A stretch of DNA of 64,000 bases from Colimorpha sp045640985. Its GTDB lineage: Bacteria > Bacteroidota > Bacteroidia > Bacteroidales > P3. Shown piece after piece: positions 51,091 to 59,732 of this stretch; positions within the stretch are counted from its first letter, which is position 1, and every line of letters begins with the position of its first letter. The position numbers and the translations under genes were made by a program. Where the stretch lies: positions 1 to 64,000 of the forward strand of contig JAZUFZ010000040.1 in the NCBI GenBank assembly GCA_045640985.1, given 5' to 3'. Below the pieces are notes generated by a model. That model saw nothing but the letters and a program-made list of their open reading frames with translations, was not told the origin of the DNA and did not search any database.

Positions 51091-51210
51091 GGTAACTCCC
51101 TTCTATCTTCTTTTTATCTCCATATTATCTTCTTTTTATCTCCTTTCCTTAGAACAAAAGATAAAGTGGAGATAAAAAGAAGATAAAAAGAAGATAGAAG
51201 GGAGTTACCC
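51091..51210. repeat. Large inverted repeat built of 11-bp units
   Basis: The right arm 51168-51209 carries AGATAAAAAGA-like units starting at 51170, 51181, 51192 and 51203. The left arm 51091-51150 carries TATCTTCTTTT-like units at 51104, 51115, 51126 and 51137. Each step is 11 bp. The ends GGTAACTCCC (51091-51100) and GGGAGTTACC (51200-51209) are exact reverse complements, so the element can fold into a long hairpin with a loop in the CCTTAGAACAAAAG region. It lies between the GT8 and GT2 genes, with no coding frame. Confidence 0.85.
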
Positions 51211-51270
51211 CTTACAAGTGACTGTATTGCATTGTGAAAGAAATTATCAACAAATCAGGTTGGCTATCTA

Positions 51271-52149
51271 TTATGGCTGGCTCCTTCGGAGCATCTTGCG
51301 TATCTCTCGAATCATTTTTTTATACTCCAAAAAGATAGATTCTGTATTTCTTTGATGCACCAAATGGAAATACCGCAATTTTAGTTCCTGTTTTATGATG
51401 GATAACCTTGACCAATGTTGAAACCATGGTTTGCTTTCACCAATAAAATGGATTACAGCAATACACTTATCGCTTTCTGAACTATGTGAATAAAAGAAAC
51501 CTCTTTCCTTCTCATAATAGGAAGCGTAAGGAGCAAAAAGGTTGTAGCATTCACTCAAATGCCTATTAAATAATCCTGGCCACTCGTAATAATACTCTTG
51601 AAGGACATCCTGATCACCAAAATAAGTTTTTTTACGCATTACGTTGGGGATTGCACCACGTATCTTTTCGGCTAAACCCTTCTGCGGTTCTATAACCATT
51701 AATCCCGAGTTCATATCTATCCAATCTTCGTTCCCTGGGAAAAGAGCACCAGCACAACATGCAGACATATGAGGATATTTGAAAAGATGATCGAGATTTC
51801 TCAGAACAAACATATCTGAATCAATAAACACTATTTTTTCAAATCGAGTCAAATCAAATATCATCAACTTGTCAAAAGTAAAATTCCAGCGTTTTTCCTT
51901 CGCTTGTTTATTTTTTTCTTCCAAGACGTTCGGAATTTCTATTGAAGCATCATATTTAACCCACAAAACCCCTTCAAATAAACAACTTTCTAATAATGTT
52001 TCTTTTTGACCATACAAAACCGAAGGGACTAAAACACATAACGGGATTGACGTTCGGGTCTTTTTCAAACTCAGCCACATGGCAGCCAATCCCTCTATAT
52101 AGCTTTCGCTTGTAATAATACTCACATATGCGTAATTCGATATATTCAT
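51271..52149 (-). CDS. GT8-family glycosyltransferase
   Basis: 292 residues. It has the glycogenin/LgtC-like layout: YVSIITSESYIEGLAAMWLS, TFDKLMIFDLTRFEKIVFID, the metal site FIDSDMFVL, MNSGLMVIEPQ, FGDQDVLQEYYYEW and VIHFIGESKPW. Such enzymes are retaining transferases that use UDP-sugars (Glc or Gal). It lies one base after the deacetylase gene, so these form one transcript. A repeat hairpin follows its 3' end. Confidence 0.9.
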   Translation of the reverse strand: MNISNYAYVSIITSESYIEGLAAMWLSLKKTRTSIPLCVLVPSVLYGQKETLLESCLFEGVLWVKYDASIEIPNVLEEKNKQAKEKRWNFTFDKLMIFDLTRFEKIVFIDSDMFVLRNLDHLFKYPHMSACCAGALFPGNEDWIDMNSGLMVIEPQKGLAEKIRGAIPNVMRKKTYFGDQDVLQEYYYEWPGLFNRHLSECYNLFAPYASYYEKERGFFYSHSSESDKCIAVIHFIGESKPWFQHWSRLSIIKQELKLRYFHLVHQRNTESIFLEYKKMIREIRKMLRRSQP

Positions 52150-52150
52150 A

Positions 52151-53002
52151 TTAAGCGATAATTTGTTGCAATTCTATTCTGGGTAATGTGATCGTTTTTC
52201 CTTCACGTCTCACTTTCCCACCCCACGTCCTTACTGACGTTTCAAAACCAACATCCTTCATAACTGCCAACGTATCCTCATTGAAATCCCCATACGGAAA
52301 AGCGAAATGCTTGACTTCTTTTTCAATCAACGCTTCGAGTTTTTGTTTGGATGTGGCAATCTCATAATATTGTTTGTCGTAGTTAAGATTGCTCAAACGT
52401 GGATGGGACATTGTATGGCATCCTATCGTGCATAATCCACTGTTAGACATTTCACGAATTTGAGTTTCATTCAAGGCCATATTGTTTCTTCTGTTCTCAA
52501 TAAAGTCTTTTGCATTGGGATATTTTTGATTCAAATAACTTTCGATTTGAGCAGTATCCATATTGAAGAATTTCTCTCTTAAACGATAGAATTCCTCATC
52601 ATTGACTCTTAAATCTTCCAACACATACCACCAAAGCAAGGCTTTTCGTTCGTAAAAATCGGTAGTGATGTTTATCGTAAACGGACAATTATATTTTTTG
52701 AAAATCGGTAATGCCAAAGTGTAATTGTCGGCATAACCATCATCGAAAGTAAAGCACACGAACTTTTGATGTTGTTTTCCTCCATTTGCCACACAGGCAA
52801 CTTCGTCCATATCCACAAAACGATAGCCGTTTTCTTTGTAACGCAATATGGTCTGTTCCAAAAAATCGGGCGTGACTTCCAATTCTCGGTTTGCCAGAAG
52901 CAGGCTGCGTTGTTCCGTTACGCGATGCAGCATCAGTATCTGCCCAAGTTCGGGGTGAATAAAATTATACGACTTGCGTTTTATAAAGGAGAATACGTTC
53001 AT
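52151..53002 (-). CDS. NodB-family polysaccharide deacetylase
   Basis: 283 residues without an obvious signal peptide. Metal-binding motifs are FTFDDGYADN (two Asp) and IGCHTMSHPRLSNL (H-x3-H), with a late HFAFPYGDFNEDTL and a final ITLPRIELQ. The family removes N- or O-acetyl groups from sugars, here perhaps a lipid-linked intermediate. It overlaps the upstream GT2 gene by 4 bases. It is a classical NodB type, unlike the WbmS-like variant at 21529. Confidence 0.88.
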   Translation of the reverse strand: MNVFSFIKRKSYNFIHPELGQILMLHRVTEQRSLLLANRELEVTPDFLEQTILRYKENGYRFVDMDEVACVANGGKQHQKFVCFTFDDGYADNYTLALPIFKKYNCPFTINITTDFYERKALLWWYVLEDLRVNDEEFYRLREKFFNMDTAQIESYLNQKYPNAKDFIENRRNNMALNETQIREMSNSGLCTIGCHTMSHPRLSNLNYDKQYYEIATSKQKLEALIEKEVKHFAFPYGDFNEDTLAVMKDVGFETSVRTWGGKVRREGKTITLPRIELQQIIA

Positions 53003-54012
53003 TTTTTCTTCATCAAAAAACTCTTCACCAATATTTTTCTCCTGTTTCTCGCTGGAACGATTCCGAATAATCCACTTTTGGCAAAACGCATATATCTACA
53101 AAGCCCATACCCTTTCGGAAAATATTCATCTTCAACAAAACTCAATGTGGCGTAGGCAATATGGGGTTTGAATTTTCGTTGCAAAGCCTCGTTATTATAA
53201 TGATTCTGAACATTGCGACTCACAAGCACATCCGCAAATCTTTGAAATATTGCGACATCTTCTTTTCTCTCAATTTTCCCAGGCACAAATTTCTGTAAGA
53301 AAAACGATTTCTCTGCTTCCGAAAAATCAGGATTCAGCCATTCCAACATACGAAGCCGTACAAGGTTGGATTTTTCTTGCTGAGCGATACGTTTCGAAGT
53401 TGAAATCTGAGTCTCGTGCATACGGTAGTGGAACAAAGTAGCCTGTACGTTGTAAACCTGAGTTACCCGATAACAATGCGACCACATCATGTAATCCTCT
53501 GCAGGAAAAGCCTCGGTGCTGTATCTGAAACCATTGTTGACCATCACGCTGCGTCGGAACACAGGTACAATCACGGTACAGCCGAATAACATCTGCGCTT
53601 TTGAGTCTTCGTTGTGTTCTGGAAAACGCACCACGGATGTTTTGGTACCGAAGAACTGGAATCCAAAACTGCATATTCCTACTTCGGGGTGAGTATCCAA
53701 GATTTTCACGCCCGTTTCGAGCCAATTCGGTTCGGCGATGTCATCGCCGTCCATACGGGCACAGAGTTCCGTGCCGGACAGATCCAATCCACGATTCAAG
53801 TTCTCTGCCAAACCGAGATTATGATCATTCCTCTCGTAACGAATGCGGGAATCCAAAAAAGAATGCACCACCTCAGCCGTGTTGTCGGTAGAGCAGTCAT
53901 CGATGACAAGCAAGGTGAAATCCTTGAAAGTCTGTGCCAGCACACTTTCTATGGCTTCCTTAATATATGGACCGACATTATATGCCGGCATGAGTACGGT
54001 GAGACGGGACAT
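52999..54012 (-). CDS. GT2-family glycosyltransferase
   Basis: 337 residues of GT-A fold: LTVLMPAYNVGPYIKEAIES, VIDDCSTDNTAEVV, NLGLAENLNRGLDL, the donor site ARMDGDDIAEPNW, FPAEDYMMWSHCYRV. It ends in a basic helix. It overlaps the deacetylase start by 4 bases and follows the OafA-like gene by 4 bases, so all three are translated together. Confidence 0.92.
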   Translation of the reverse strand: MSRLTVLMPAYNVGPYIKEAIESVLAQTFKDFTLLVIDDCSTDNTAEVVHSFLDSRIRYERNDHNLGLAENLNRGLDLSGTELCARMDGDDIAEPNWLETGVKILDTHPEVGICSFGFQFFGTKTSVVRFPEHNEDSKAQMLFGCTVIVPVFRRSVMVNNGFRYSTEAFPAEDYMMWSHCYRVTQVYNVQATLFHYRMHETQISTSKRIAQQEKSNLVRLRMLEWLNPDFSEAEKSFFLQKFVPGKIERKEDVAIFQRFADVLVSRNVQNHYNNEALQRKFKPHIAYATLSFVEDEYFPKGYGLCRYMRFAKSGLFGIVPARNRRKILVKSFLMKKK

Positions 54013-54016
54013 TTGT

Positions 54017-55036
54017 TTAAGTAATGTATTTTCCGATAACAGGAATTTTTGATATCACGAAAGATACAATAGTGCTACAAATAAAGACTGCAATGGCGGC
54101 TATTGGTACAAAAACAATAGCAGACGAACACCATTCTTTGGGTATGACATTTGAAAAAAATTGGATAAATAAATCATGTACTAAATATACGCCAAATACT
54201 AAATTTGAAAGACCGACGATATATTTGTTGGGTTGAATATGACAATTGTTCTTAAATGGCAAGAACATCGCAATTGAAATCACCATCACAAAGGGACTTG
54301 TATATGATGGATATGTATGAGGTGGCACGCCATTAATCCAGTTCAAAGCTACTATCCATATTGCCGAGAATAGAGCCGACAAATAAACAATCTTTCTTAA
54401 CCTATTTGACAATTCAAATCTATTCAGGTAATAACCAATTACCAAATATCCTACATATCCACCCATTTCAATCAAAGAAAAGTTCAAAGTGGGCATGAAA
54501 ACATTCCAATATTCAATTGATGATGCCACCACTGATAATAAAATAAAATATTGAATTTGCTTTTGCGTGGCATTCTTCAAAAATATTCTAATTATAGGAA
54601 TCAGCAAGTACAGCGCCAATATCATATACACAAACCACAAGTGGTACCACGGTAGTCGTTTGACAAAGATAGGAATAAACAGACTGGTCAGGTTCCAATC
54701 CGAACCGAAATGGCTAATATTATAGTAAACACCATAAATGATGCTCCAAAAACATAGCGCAACAAATATCCGTAAAACATTCTTTTTGAAGAATCGCTTT
54801 ACAGAAAACTCTTTTTGCGGATTTAGCAACAAGGATCCCGAAATCATCACAAAAACAGGAACGCACCAGTCTGTCAACGAAACCATAATATTTACTGCGT
54901 TCTTGTTAAAACCACCGGAATTATAGTAGACTGGACAGAAATGCTGTAATATGACCGCAAAGATCGCTAAAATCCTCAATATATCGAGGTAGGCGACACG
55001 CTTATTCCCGTCATTGTTACATATAACTTGATTCAT
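54017..55036 (-). CDS. Acyltransferase-3 family O-acetyltransferase (OafA/WecH-like)
   Basis: 339 residues from the ATG at 55036 (MNQVICNNDGNKRVAYLDIL), which overlaps the upstream stop as ATGA; a longer frame to 55282 runs over the neighbouring gene. About ten membrane segments are visible. The N-terminal motif YLDILRILAIFAVILQHFCP carries the conserved His, followed by MISGSLLL, RLPWYHLWFVYMILALYLL and LVHDLFIQFF near the end. The family acetylates sugars at the periplasmic face. It supplies a second O-acetylation route besides the MBOAT pair. Confidence 0.88.
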   Translation of the reverse strand: MNQVICNNDGNKRVAYLDILRILAIFAVILQHFCPVYYNSGGFNKNAVNIMVSLTDWCVPVFVMISGSLLLNPQKEFSVKRFFKKNVLRIFVALCFWSIIYGVYYNISHFGSDWNLTSLFIPIFVKRLPWYHLWFVYMILALYLLIPIIRIFLKNATQKQIQYFILLSVVASSIEYWNVFMPTLNFSLIEMGGYVGYLVIGYYLNRFELSNRLRKIVYLSALFSAIWIVALNWINGVPPHTYPSYTSPFVMVISIAMFLPFKNNCHIQPNKYIVGLSNLVFGVYLVHDLFIQFFSNVIPKEWCSSAIVFVPIAAIAVFICSTIVSFVISKIPVIGKYIT

Positions 55037-55938
55037 TTTGATTTCAAGAACGATTTGATTTTTGAATAAACGCCCATCTTTTTCAGAATTTGTTTCGGCC
55101 GGAAGTCGAGGAAATAATATGCTCCAAATTTTATTGGCATTTTGCAAACAAATTTCAAAACGTATGGGACCCGGCGGAGAAAGTTCATGTCTTTTACAAT
55201 AGAGATGAAATAATCGCGACGGGAAATAGGATAGGGCTTTAGAGCCTTGTCGAAAGAATCGAAATAATGCATTCTCACCCAAAGCAAACGTTCCGCGATT
55301 TCCTTCTTTCTTGTTGCAGTAAGGGTTTTATCGTTCACACCAGTGTAGTATAACACCTTATCCACCTTTCCGATCTTGAATTTCTGCCAGATGCGAATCC
55401 AATAATCGTAATCCTCAATCAAAAAAAGGTTTTCATCGTAGCCACCGATAGTTTCCAATACTTCGCGACGATACATGAAAGCATAGCAAATCGTATTGTG
55501 GTGTGGAAGCCTTAGATGCGGCTCATCCATACTTACTTCATAGCGAATCTTCCCCGTTTTGTCAAATGCCGCATAATTGGCGGTAACAAGACCTGTTTCT
55601 GGATGTTCGTCGAGATAGTGAACAAACTCTTCCAACATAGTCTCGCCCATCTTGTTGTCGTGTGAAGTCCATGTCAGATACTTACCTTTTGCGAAAGAAA
55701 AGCCTCGGTTCAGCGATGCGGGAAGTTTTATGTTCGTCTCATTGGTGACAACTGTTATTCGGGAATCCTTCTCTGAATACAGCTCCATGATTTCCAACGA
55801 ATTGTCCGTGGAACAATCGTTGACAACAATCAGTTCCCAGTCGGTAAAAGTCTGGGCAAGCACACTCTCAATAGATTGTGCTAAGAAATCGGAGCCATTA
55901 TAGCAAGGCAATACAATAGAAACGAGAGGAGGCATCAT
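55033..55938 (-). CDS. GT2-family glycosyltransferase
   Basis: 301 residues of GT-A fold: VSIVLPCYNGSDFLAQSIES, VVNDCSTDNSLEIMEL, LPASLNRGFSFAKG, YLTWTSHDNKMGETML and FLIEDYDYWIRIWQ. The donor-site loop reads SHDN rather than DxD, a variation seen in some GT2 subgroups and perhaps relevant to metal use. It is followed by the OafA-like gene with a 4-base overlap and preceded, 3 bases away, by another GT2. Confidence 0.9.
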   Translation of the reverse strand: MMPPLVSIVLPCYNGSDFLAQSIESVLAQTFTDWELIVVNDCSTDNSLEIMELYSEKDSRITVVTNETNIKLPASLNRGFSFAKGKYLTWTSHDNKMGETMLEEFVHYLDEHPETGLVTANYAAFDKTGKIRYEVSMDEPHLRLPHHNTICYAFMYRREVLETIGGYDENLFLIEDYDYWIRIWQKFKIGKVDKVLYYTGVNDKTLTATRKKEIAERLLWVRMHYFDSFDKALKPYPISRRDYFISIVKDMNFLRRVPYVLKFVCKMPIKFGAYYFLDFRPKQILKKMGVYSKIKSFLKSK

Positions 55939-55941
55939 AGA

Positions 55942-56880
55942 CTATTTTTTCACTGACCACCCCGGCAAGTATTTTCTGTTTTTTCCAAGATTTCCAAACC
56001 AGCCGTCCCTCATAGCATTCCATACAACCTTTTCATAAGGTGTCTTGAATTTTCTTTTCAGGTGCTTTTTCAAAGCCGTTTTGAAACGATATTTTGCCAA
56101 CTCGGGAAAATGGCGCTTGAACATTACCATTTCGTTGCGAGTACTATAATAATCACCCCACGAAACAAGAATGTTATCATCTTTCACCTGTTCTTTGAAC
56201 TGTCCAACAATTTTTACATCGTGGGTTATCTTCATTTCTGGAACACAGACAAGTCTGCCGTATTTTTTTAGTCGTAAACTGTGCTCCGAATCATCGTTAT
56301 AGATAAAAAACCTGGAGTTCACATAACCAACCTGCGCAATCGCCTTGGCATTGATGAAAGGTCCGACGTATGTCAGAAAATCTATATCAAAATATGGTGC
56401 TTCATATTCTCCCAAAGGAACTGAATTCCAGCTAAAATAACGTTTATTGGTAAGTGTGTAGCGACTGCGATGGCTCACATCTATAGAACCGTCGATTTGA
56501 TGTACTGCTGCACAAATGGCCGAAAAGCCATCATCGCGATGCACCTTTTCAAAAGCATAGAATTTTTCCATCAAATCCGGATAAGGGTAAGCATCATCAT
56601 CTGCAATAAAAATCCAATCTGGATGCATGGTCATTGATAACTTTTGACCAGCAAAGAATCCTCCAGCACCTCCAAGGTTTTCTTTGGTGGTAATTATATG
56701 TTTTTCAAACGGAGTTTCTTTCTTATTCCACTCTTCCAAATACTCTAATGTACCATCGGTGCTATGATTATTCACTACAATAAGATTACGGAAAGTTTTA
56801 GTTTGATTTTCGTAACATTGAAGTGTCTTCTTCAGTTTTTCCAAACGATTATATGTTACTATGACTACATCTACATTCAT
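55942..56880 (-). CDS. GT2-family glycosyltransferase, GlfT/rhamnosyl-type
   Basis: 312 residues: VDVVIVTYNRLEKLKKTLQC, VVNNHSTDGTLEYLEEW, TKENLGGAGGFFAG, the donor motif FIADDDAYPYPDLME, and RFFIYNDDSEHSLRL. The pattern ENLGGAGGF and DDDA-P-D is typical of the GlfT-like galactofuranosyl and rhamnosyl GT2 group. UDP-galactopyranose mutase at 59733 would provide UDP-Galf, making a galactofuranosyl role plausible but not proven. Confidence 0.88.
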   Translation of the reverse strand: MNVDVVIVTYNRLEKLKKTLQCYENQTKTFRNLIVVNNHSTDGTLEYLEEWNKKETPFEKHIITTKENLGGAGGFFAGQKLSMTMHPDWIFIADDDAYPYPDLMEKFYAFEKVHRDDGFSAICAAVHQIDGSIDVSHRSRYTLTNKRYFSWNSVPLGEYEAPYFDIDFLTYVGPFINAKAIAQVGYVNSRFFIYNDDSEHSLRLKKYGRLVCVPEMKITHDVKIVGQFKEQVKDDNILVSWGDYYSTRNEMVMFKRHFPELAKYRFKTALKKHLKRKFKTPYEKVVWNAMRDGWFGNLGKNRKYLPGWSVKK

Positions 56881-57059
56881 ATAAACAGTTTATTAGCATG
56901 TTCAAACACCTACATCCGAAAGTCCATGGATGGAGGTTCATTAGTCAGTTGTATATGTGCAATATCAAATACTTCTTTGTTCAAAATGTGGAAGTCGGTC
57001 TATCTGGCTGACTATCTTTGTTTCTGAAATGATCATCAATAGTTTGACACTTAAAAATT

Positions 57060-58004
57060 CTATTTATGCAGCACCCTTTTTGTGTCCAAATATATGTATT
57101 TATAAAAGTTCAACTTACAATATTTTAAATATTCAGGTATATGAAGCATTATCAATGTGATTGACTTTACTTTCCCCTTAAAGGCTGTTGCATTATGTGG
57201 TAATGAAAATCTTTTGTGGAAGAACTCGATTCTTTTGATGTTGCGATCGTCTGAAAGATATTTAGTGAAGTGAGGAAGGACGTCAAACTCATTGATATGT
57301 ATCACATCCGTTTTGGGATGTATTTTCGCCCAAGCCAAAAGACCCCTCTCTTGATTGCTATGCTGGCGATAAGCGAATAATCTTTCATCAATGTGTCCTA
57401 ATTGATGTCTTTCAATGGCTTTAATGGCTATTTGGTCATCATGAAGATATATTGGATCGTCATTTACTAATGGTAGAATCCATGACTTTGTACTGCTCCT
57501 AAATGCAATAGAGCACCCTAAAGCCCGATTGCCACAAAAATACACTAACAACGGATCAGCATCAAATCTTTTTATCCCCACCTCGTCAAGTCCATAGCAA
57601 TCAAATGCGGTAATACCCAAATTATTGCCGTCCACATCCACCAAATCAGCATTGGTAAAAACAACGGATTTCTTCTGATTCCTTTGGAAATAATCACAGA
57701 TTTTCTCAACCTTGTCCTTATACCAAAAATCGTCTTGGTCGGAGAGGAAAACAATATCGCCTTCACATAGTTTAATGGCTTTTTCAAAATTTCCACAAAC
57801 GCCAAGGGATGATGGATTTATGTGGATTCGGATGTTTACATTGGTACTTGTTTTTATTTTTTCCACAATAGAAACCGTTTGATCTATTGATCCATCATCA
57901 CATACAACGATTTCATCAACGGGTGTGGTCTGCACAAGTATAGAACGAATTTGTTGCTCTATATGTCGTTCTCCATTATAGGTACAAAGTGCTACGGAAA
58001 TCAT
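57060..58004 (-). CDS. GT2-family glycosyltransferase, rhamnosyltransferase-like
   Basis: 314 residues of GT-A fold: ISVALCTYNGERHIEQQIRS, VVCDDGSIDQTVSIVEKI, GVCGNFEKAIKLCEG, the donor site FLSDQDDFWYKDKVE, and PIYLHDDQIAIKAIE. The SDQDD-W form is frequent in rhamnosyltransferases of O-antigen loci. It overlaps the next upstream gene by 4 bases. The 179-base gap after it contains no clear promoter. Confidence 0.9.
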   Translation of the reverse strand: MISVALCTYNGERHIEQQIRSILVQTTPVDEIVVCDDGSIDQTVSIVEKIKTSTNVNIRIHINPSSLGVCGNFEKAIKLCEGDIVFLSDQDDFWYKDKVEKICDYFQRNQKKSVVFTNADLVDVDGNNLGITAFDCYGLDEVGIKRFDADPLLVYFCGNRALGCSIAFRSSTKSWILPLVNDDPIYLHDDQIAIKAIERHQLGHIDERLFAYRQHSNQERGLLAWAKIHPKTDVIHINEFDVLPHFTKYLSDDRNIKRIEFFHKRFSLPHNATAFKGKVKSITLIMLHIPEYLKYCKLNFYKYIYLDTKRVLHK

Positions 58005-58951
58005 TTTTTCTTTTTTTTCATAAACCTTTTCGTCGAATAGAACGGCTTAAGTATGAATTTCCCGAGGCGATATGGACGCGATTTCTGTATCTTTTCCAAT
58101 TGGAATTGGGCTGATTCCAACTGTTTTAGCGAAGATTCCATCGTGTCAAACATCTGTTGCTTTAATATTTCTGATACGTGAGGCTGAATGCTTTCGAAAT
58201 ACTTGATTAACGCAAATAGACCATTGCACCATCGTGGAACCGTATAGGATAAGGTTTTAGGACTCCACAGTCCTACACCATATCTATATACAGCCATTTC
58301 GTCAGGTAATTTCATTATATTCCCATATTGAGCAAGCAACATCCAATAGACATAGTCGTCGGCTTTAAGATCCTGAGGGAATCGGGCCTTCTCAGCAACA
58401 ACTCTATCGTTTTGTCGATAAACAACAGACGGTGTATGAATGAAATTTCCCTTTGCCAAGTCAAAGATCGTAGTTTCCCCTATCATGTCATTCACCTGTT
58501 CTTGTGTGAATTCCCCTGTTTGCTGAATAAGGTTTTTGCATTTATGGAAACATATACTAAATTCGGTATGGGTCTCTAGGAAATCCACTTGTTTCTGCAA
58601 CTTGTATGGATCTATCCAATAGTCATCTCCTTCGCACATCGCTACATATTTTGCCCCAGTGGCCGCTATTGCGGTTTCCATTACACGGTCGAGCGAACCG
58701 TCGAATTTCGAATATTGGTTTTCCGTTTCGTATATCGGCTTAATGATCTCGGGATATTTTGCCGCGTATTCACGGATAATGTCTGCAGTTTTGTCGGTGC
58801 TGACATCATCATGCACTATGGCGACAAACTTGAAATTCGTCTTCTGCATCAAGAATCCATCCAAGCAATCGCGGATATACGGCTCGTGATTGTAAGTAAC
58901 ACAATGTATGGCAACTAATATATTTTCATCCAGAGAATTCATAAACCTCAT
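58001..58951 (-). CDS. GT2-family glycosyltransferase
   Basis: 316 residues: LVAIHCVTYNHEPYIRDCLD, VHDDVSTDKTADII, the donor site VAMCEGDDYWIDPYKLQKQV and LKADDYVYWMLLAQYGN. The VTYNHE-I-DCL-GFL-Q start and EGDDYW motif define a common GT2 subgroup of capsule loci. The C-terminal helix is basic. Translation may start at Met1 or Met4. It overlaps the downstream GT2 by 4 bases. Confidence 0.9.
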   Translation of the reverse strand: MRFMNSLDENILVAIHCVTYNHEPYIRDCLDGFLMQKTNFKFVAIVHDDVSTDKTADIIREYAAKYPEIIKPIYETENQYSKFDGSLDRVMETAIAATGAKYVAMCEGDDYWIDPYKLQKQVDFLETHTEFSICFHKCKNLIQQTGEFTQEQVNDMIGETTIFDLAKGNFIHTPSVVYRQNDRVVAEKARFPQDLKADDYVYWMLLAQYGNIMKLPDEMAVYRYGVGLWSPKTLSYTVPRWCNGLFALIKYFESIQPHVSEILKQQMFDTMESSLKQLESAQFQLEKIQKSRPYRLGKFILKPFYSTKRFMKKKKK

Positions 58952-58981
58952 CTTCTTAATTTATGAACAAATCACAGATTT

Positions 58982-59692
58982 TCATATCAATGCAAACCGA
59001 TCTAACATTAAATTTATATCTTCCGGCGAATTAAACATCATAACATCAATCATACTTAGAGCTGGTTCAAATGGTTCTCCCCCTTGCGCGTACTCGGTTA
59101 TTTCCATTTGCTGAAATGCCACCTGTACCCCGTTTCGTTCATACTTTGATTGATCAAAAAATGCTGTGCCTCCAAAGGGATTAAGATATTCAGTACATCC
59201 CATAGCCTTACAGATATTTAATGCCCATTCGTCTGCGGCATTTACCGGATCTATCGCAAGATTCATTTCAGAAAAAATCGGGAACTCACGACTGATACCC
59301 AAATAGTCGCATGAGACTTGCAACGCTTTCTTGTCTAAATGTGTGATATCTGTAAAGTCTTCCGAGAATATCTCGTTCAACATCTTGACTATCTTGAAAT
59401 AGTATGGGGCTTTCTTCTTATAGTGCTGCAACTGAGCCAGCATCTTTTGTTTCCAAGGTTCGGAATTATTGATACGCACATCTTTGATAAGTGTATCTCG
59501 TCCGTTGTCCTTAATTAGTGGCACCTGAATGTATTGCCAACCGCCTCCCTGTTTCAGAATACGATTTCGCTCAATCCAACCATGCCGAATAAACTGTACG
59601 GGGTCAAAAAGGATAAACTCATCCGTATGCTTGATCAGGCTATAATACCCAATATATGGCATAAAATAGGGTTGCATAATTCCTAATTTCAT
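58982..59692 (-). CDS. WbqC-like protein of unknown activity
   Basis: 236 residues of the WbqC family. The opening KLGIMQPYFMPYIGYYSLIK, FILFDPVQFIRHGWIERNRI, WQYIQVPLIKDNGRDT and the C-terminal YLNPFGGTAFFDQSKYERNG match family landmarks. Members occur in O-antigen and capsule clusters and in clusters for sugar amino derivatives, but the reaction is unknown. It is cytoplasmic by sequence and lies 40 bases after the UDP-galactopyranose mutase gene. Confidence 0.85.
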   Translation of the reverse strand: MKLGIMQPYFMPYIGYYSLIKHTDEFILFDPVQFIRHGWIERNRILKQGGGWQYIQVPLIKDNGRDTLIKDVRINNSEPWKQKMLAQLQHYKKKAPYYFKIVKMLNEIFSEDFTDITHLDKKALQVSCDYLGISREFPIFSEMNLAIDPVNAADEWALNICKAMGCTEYLNPFGGTAFFDQSKYERNGVQVAFQQMEITEYAQGGEPFEPALSMIDVMMFNSPEDINLMLDRFALI

Positions 59693-59732
59693 AACACGTA
59701 CAATATATGTGTTGATTTAGATTTATTACAGA

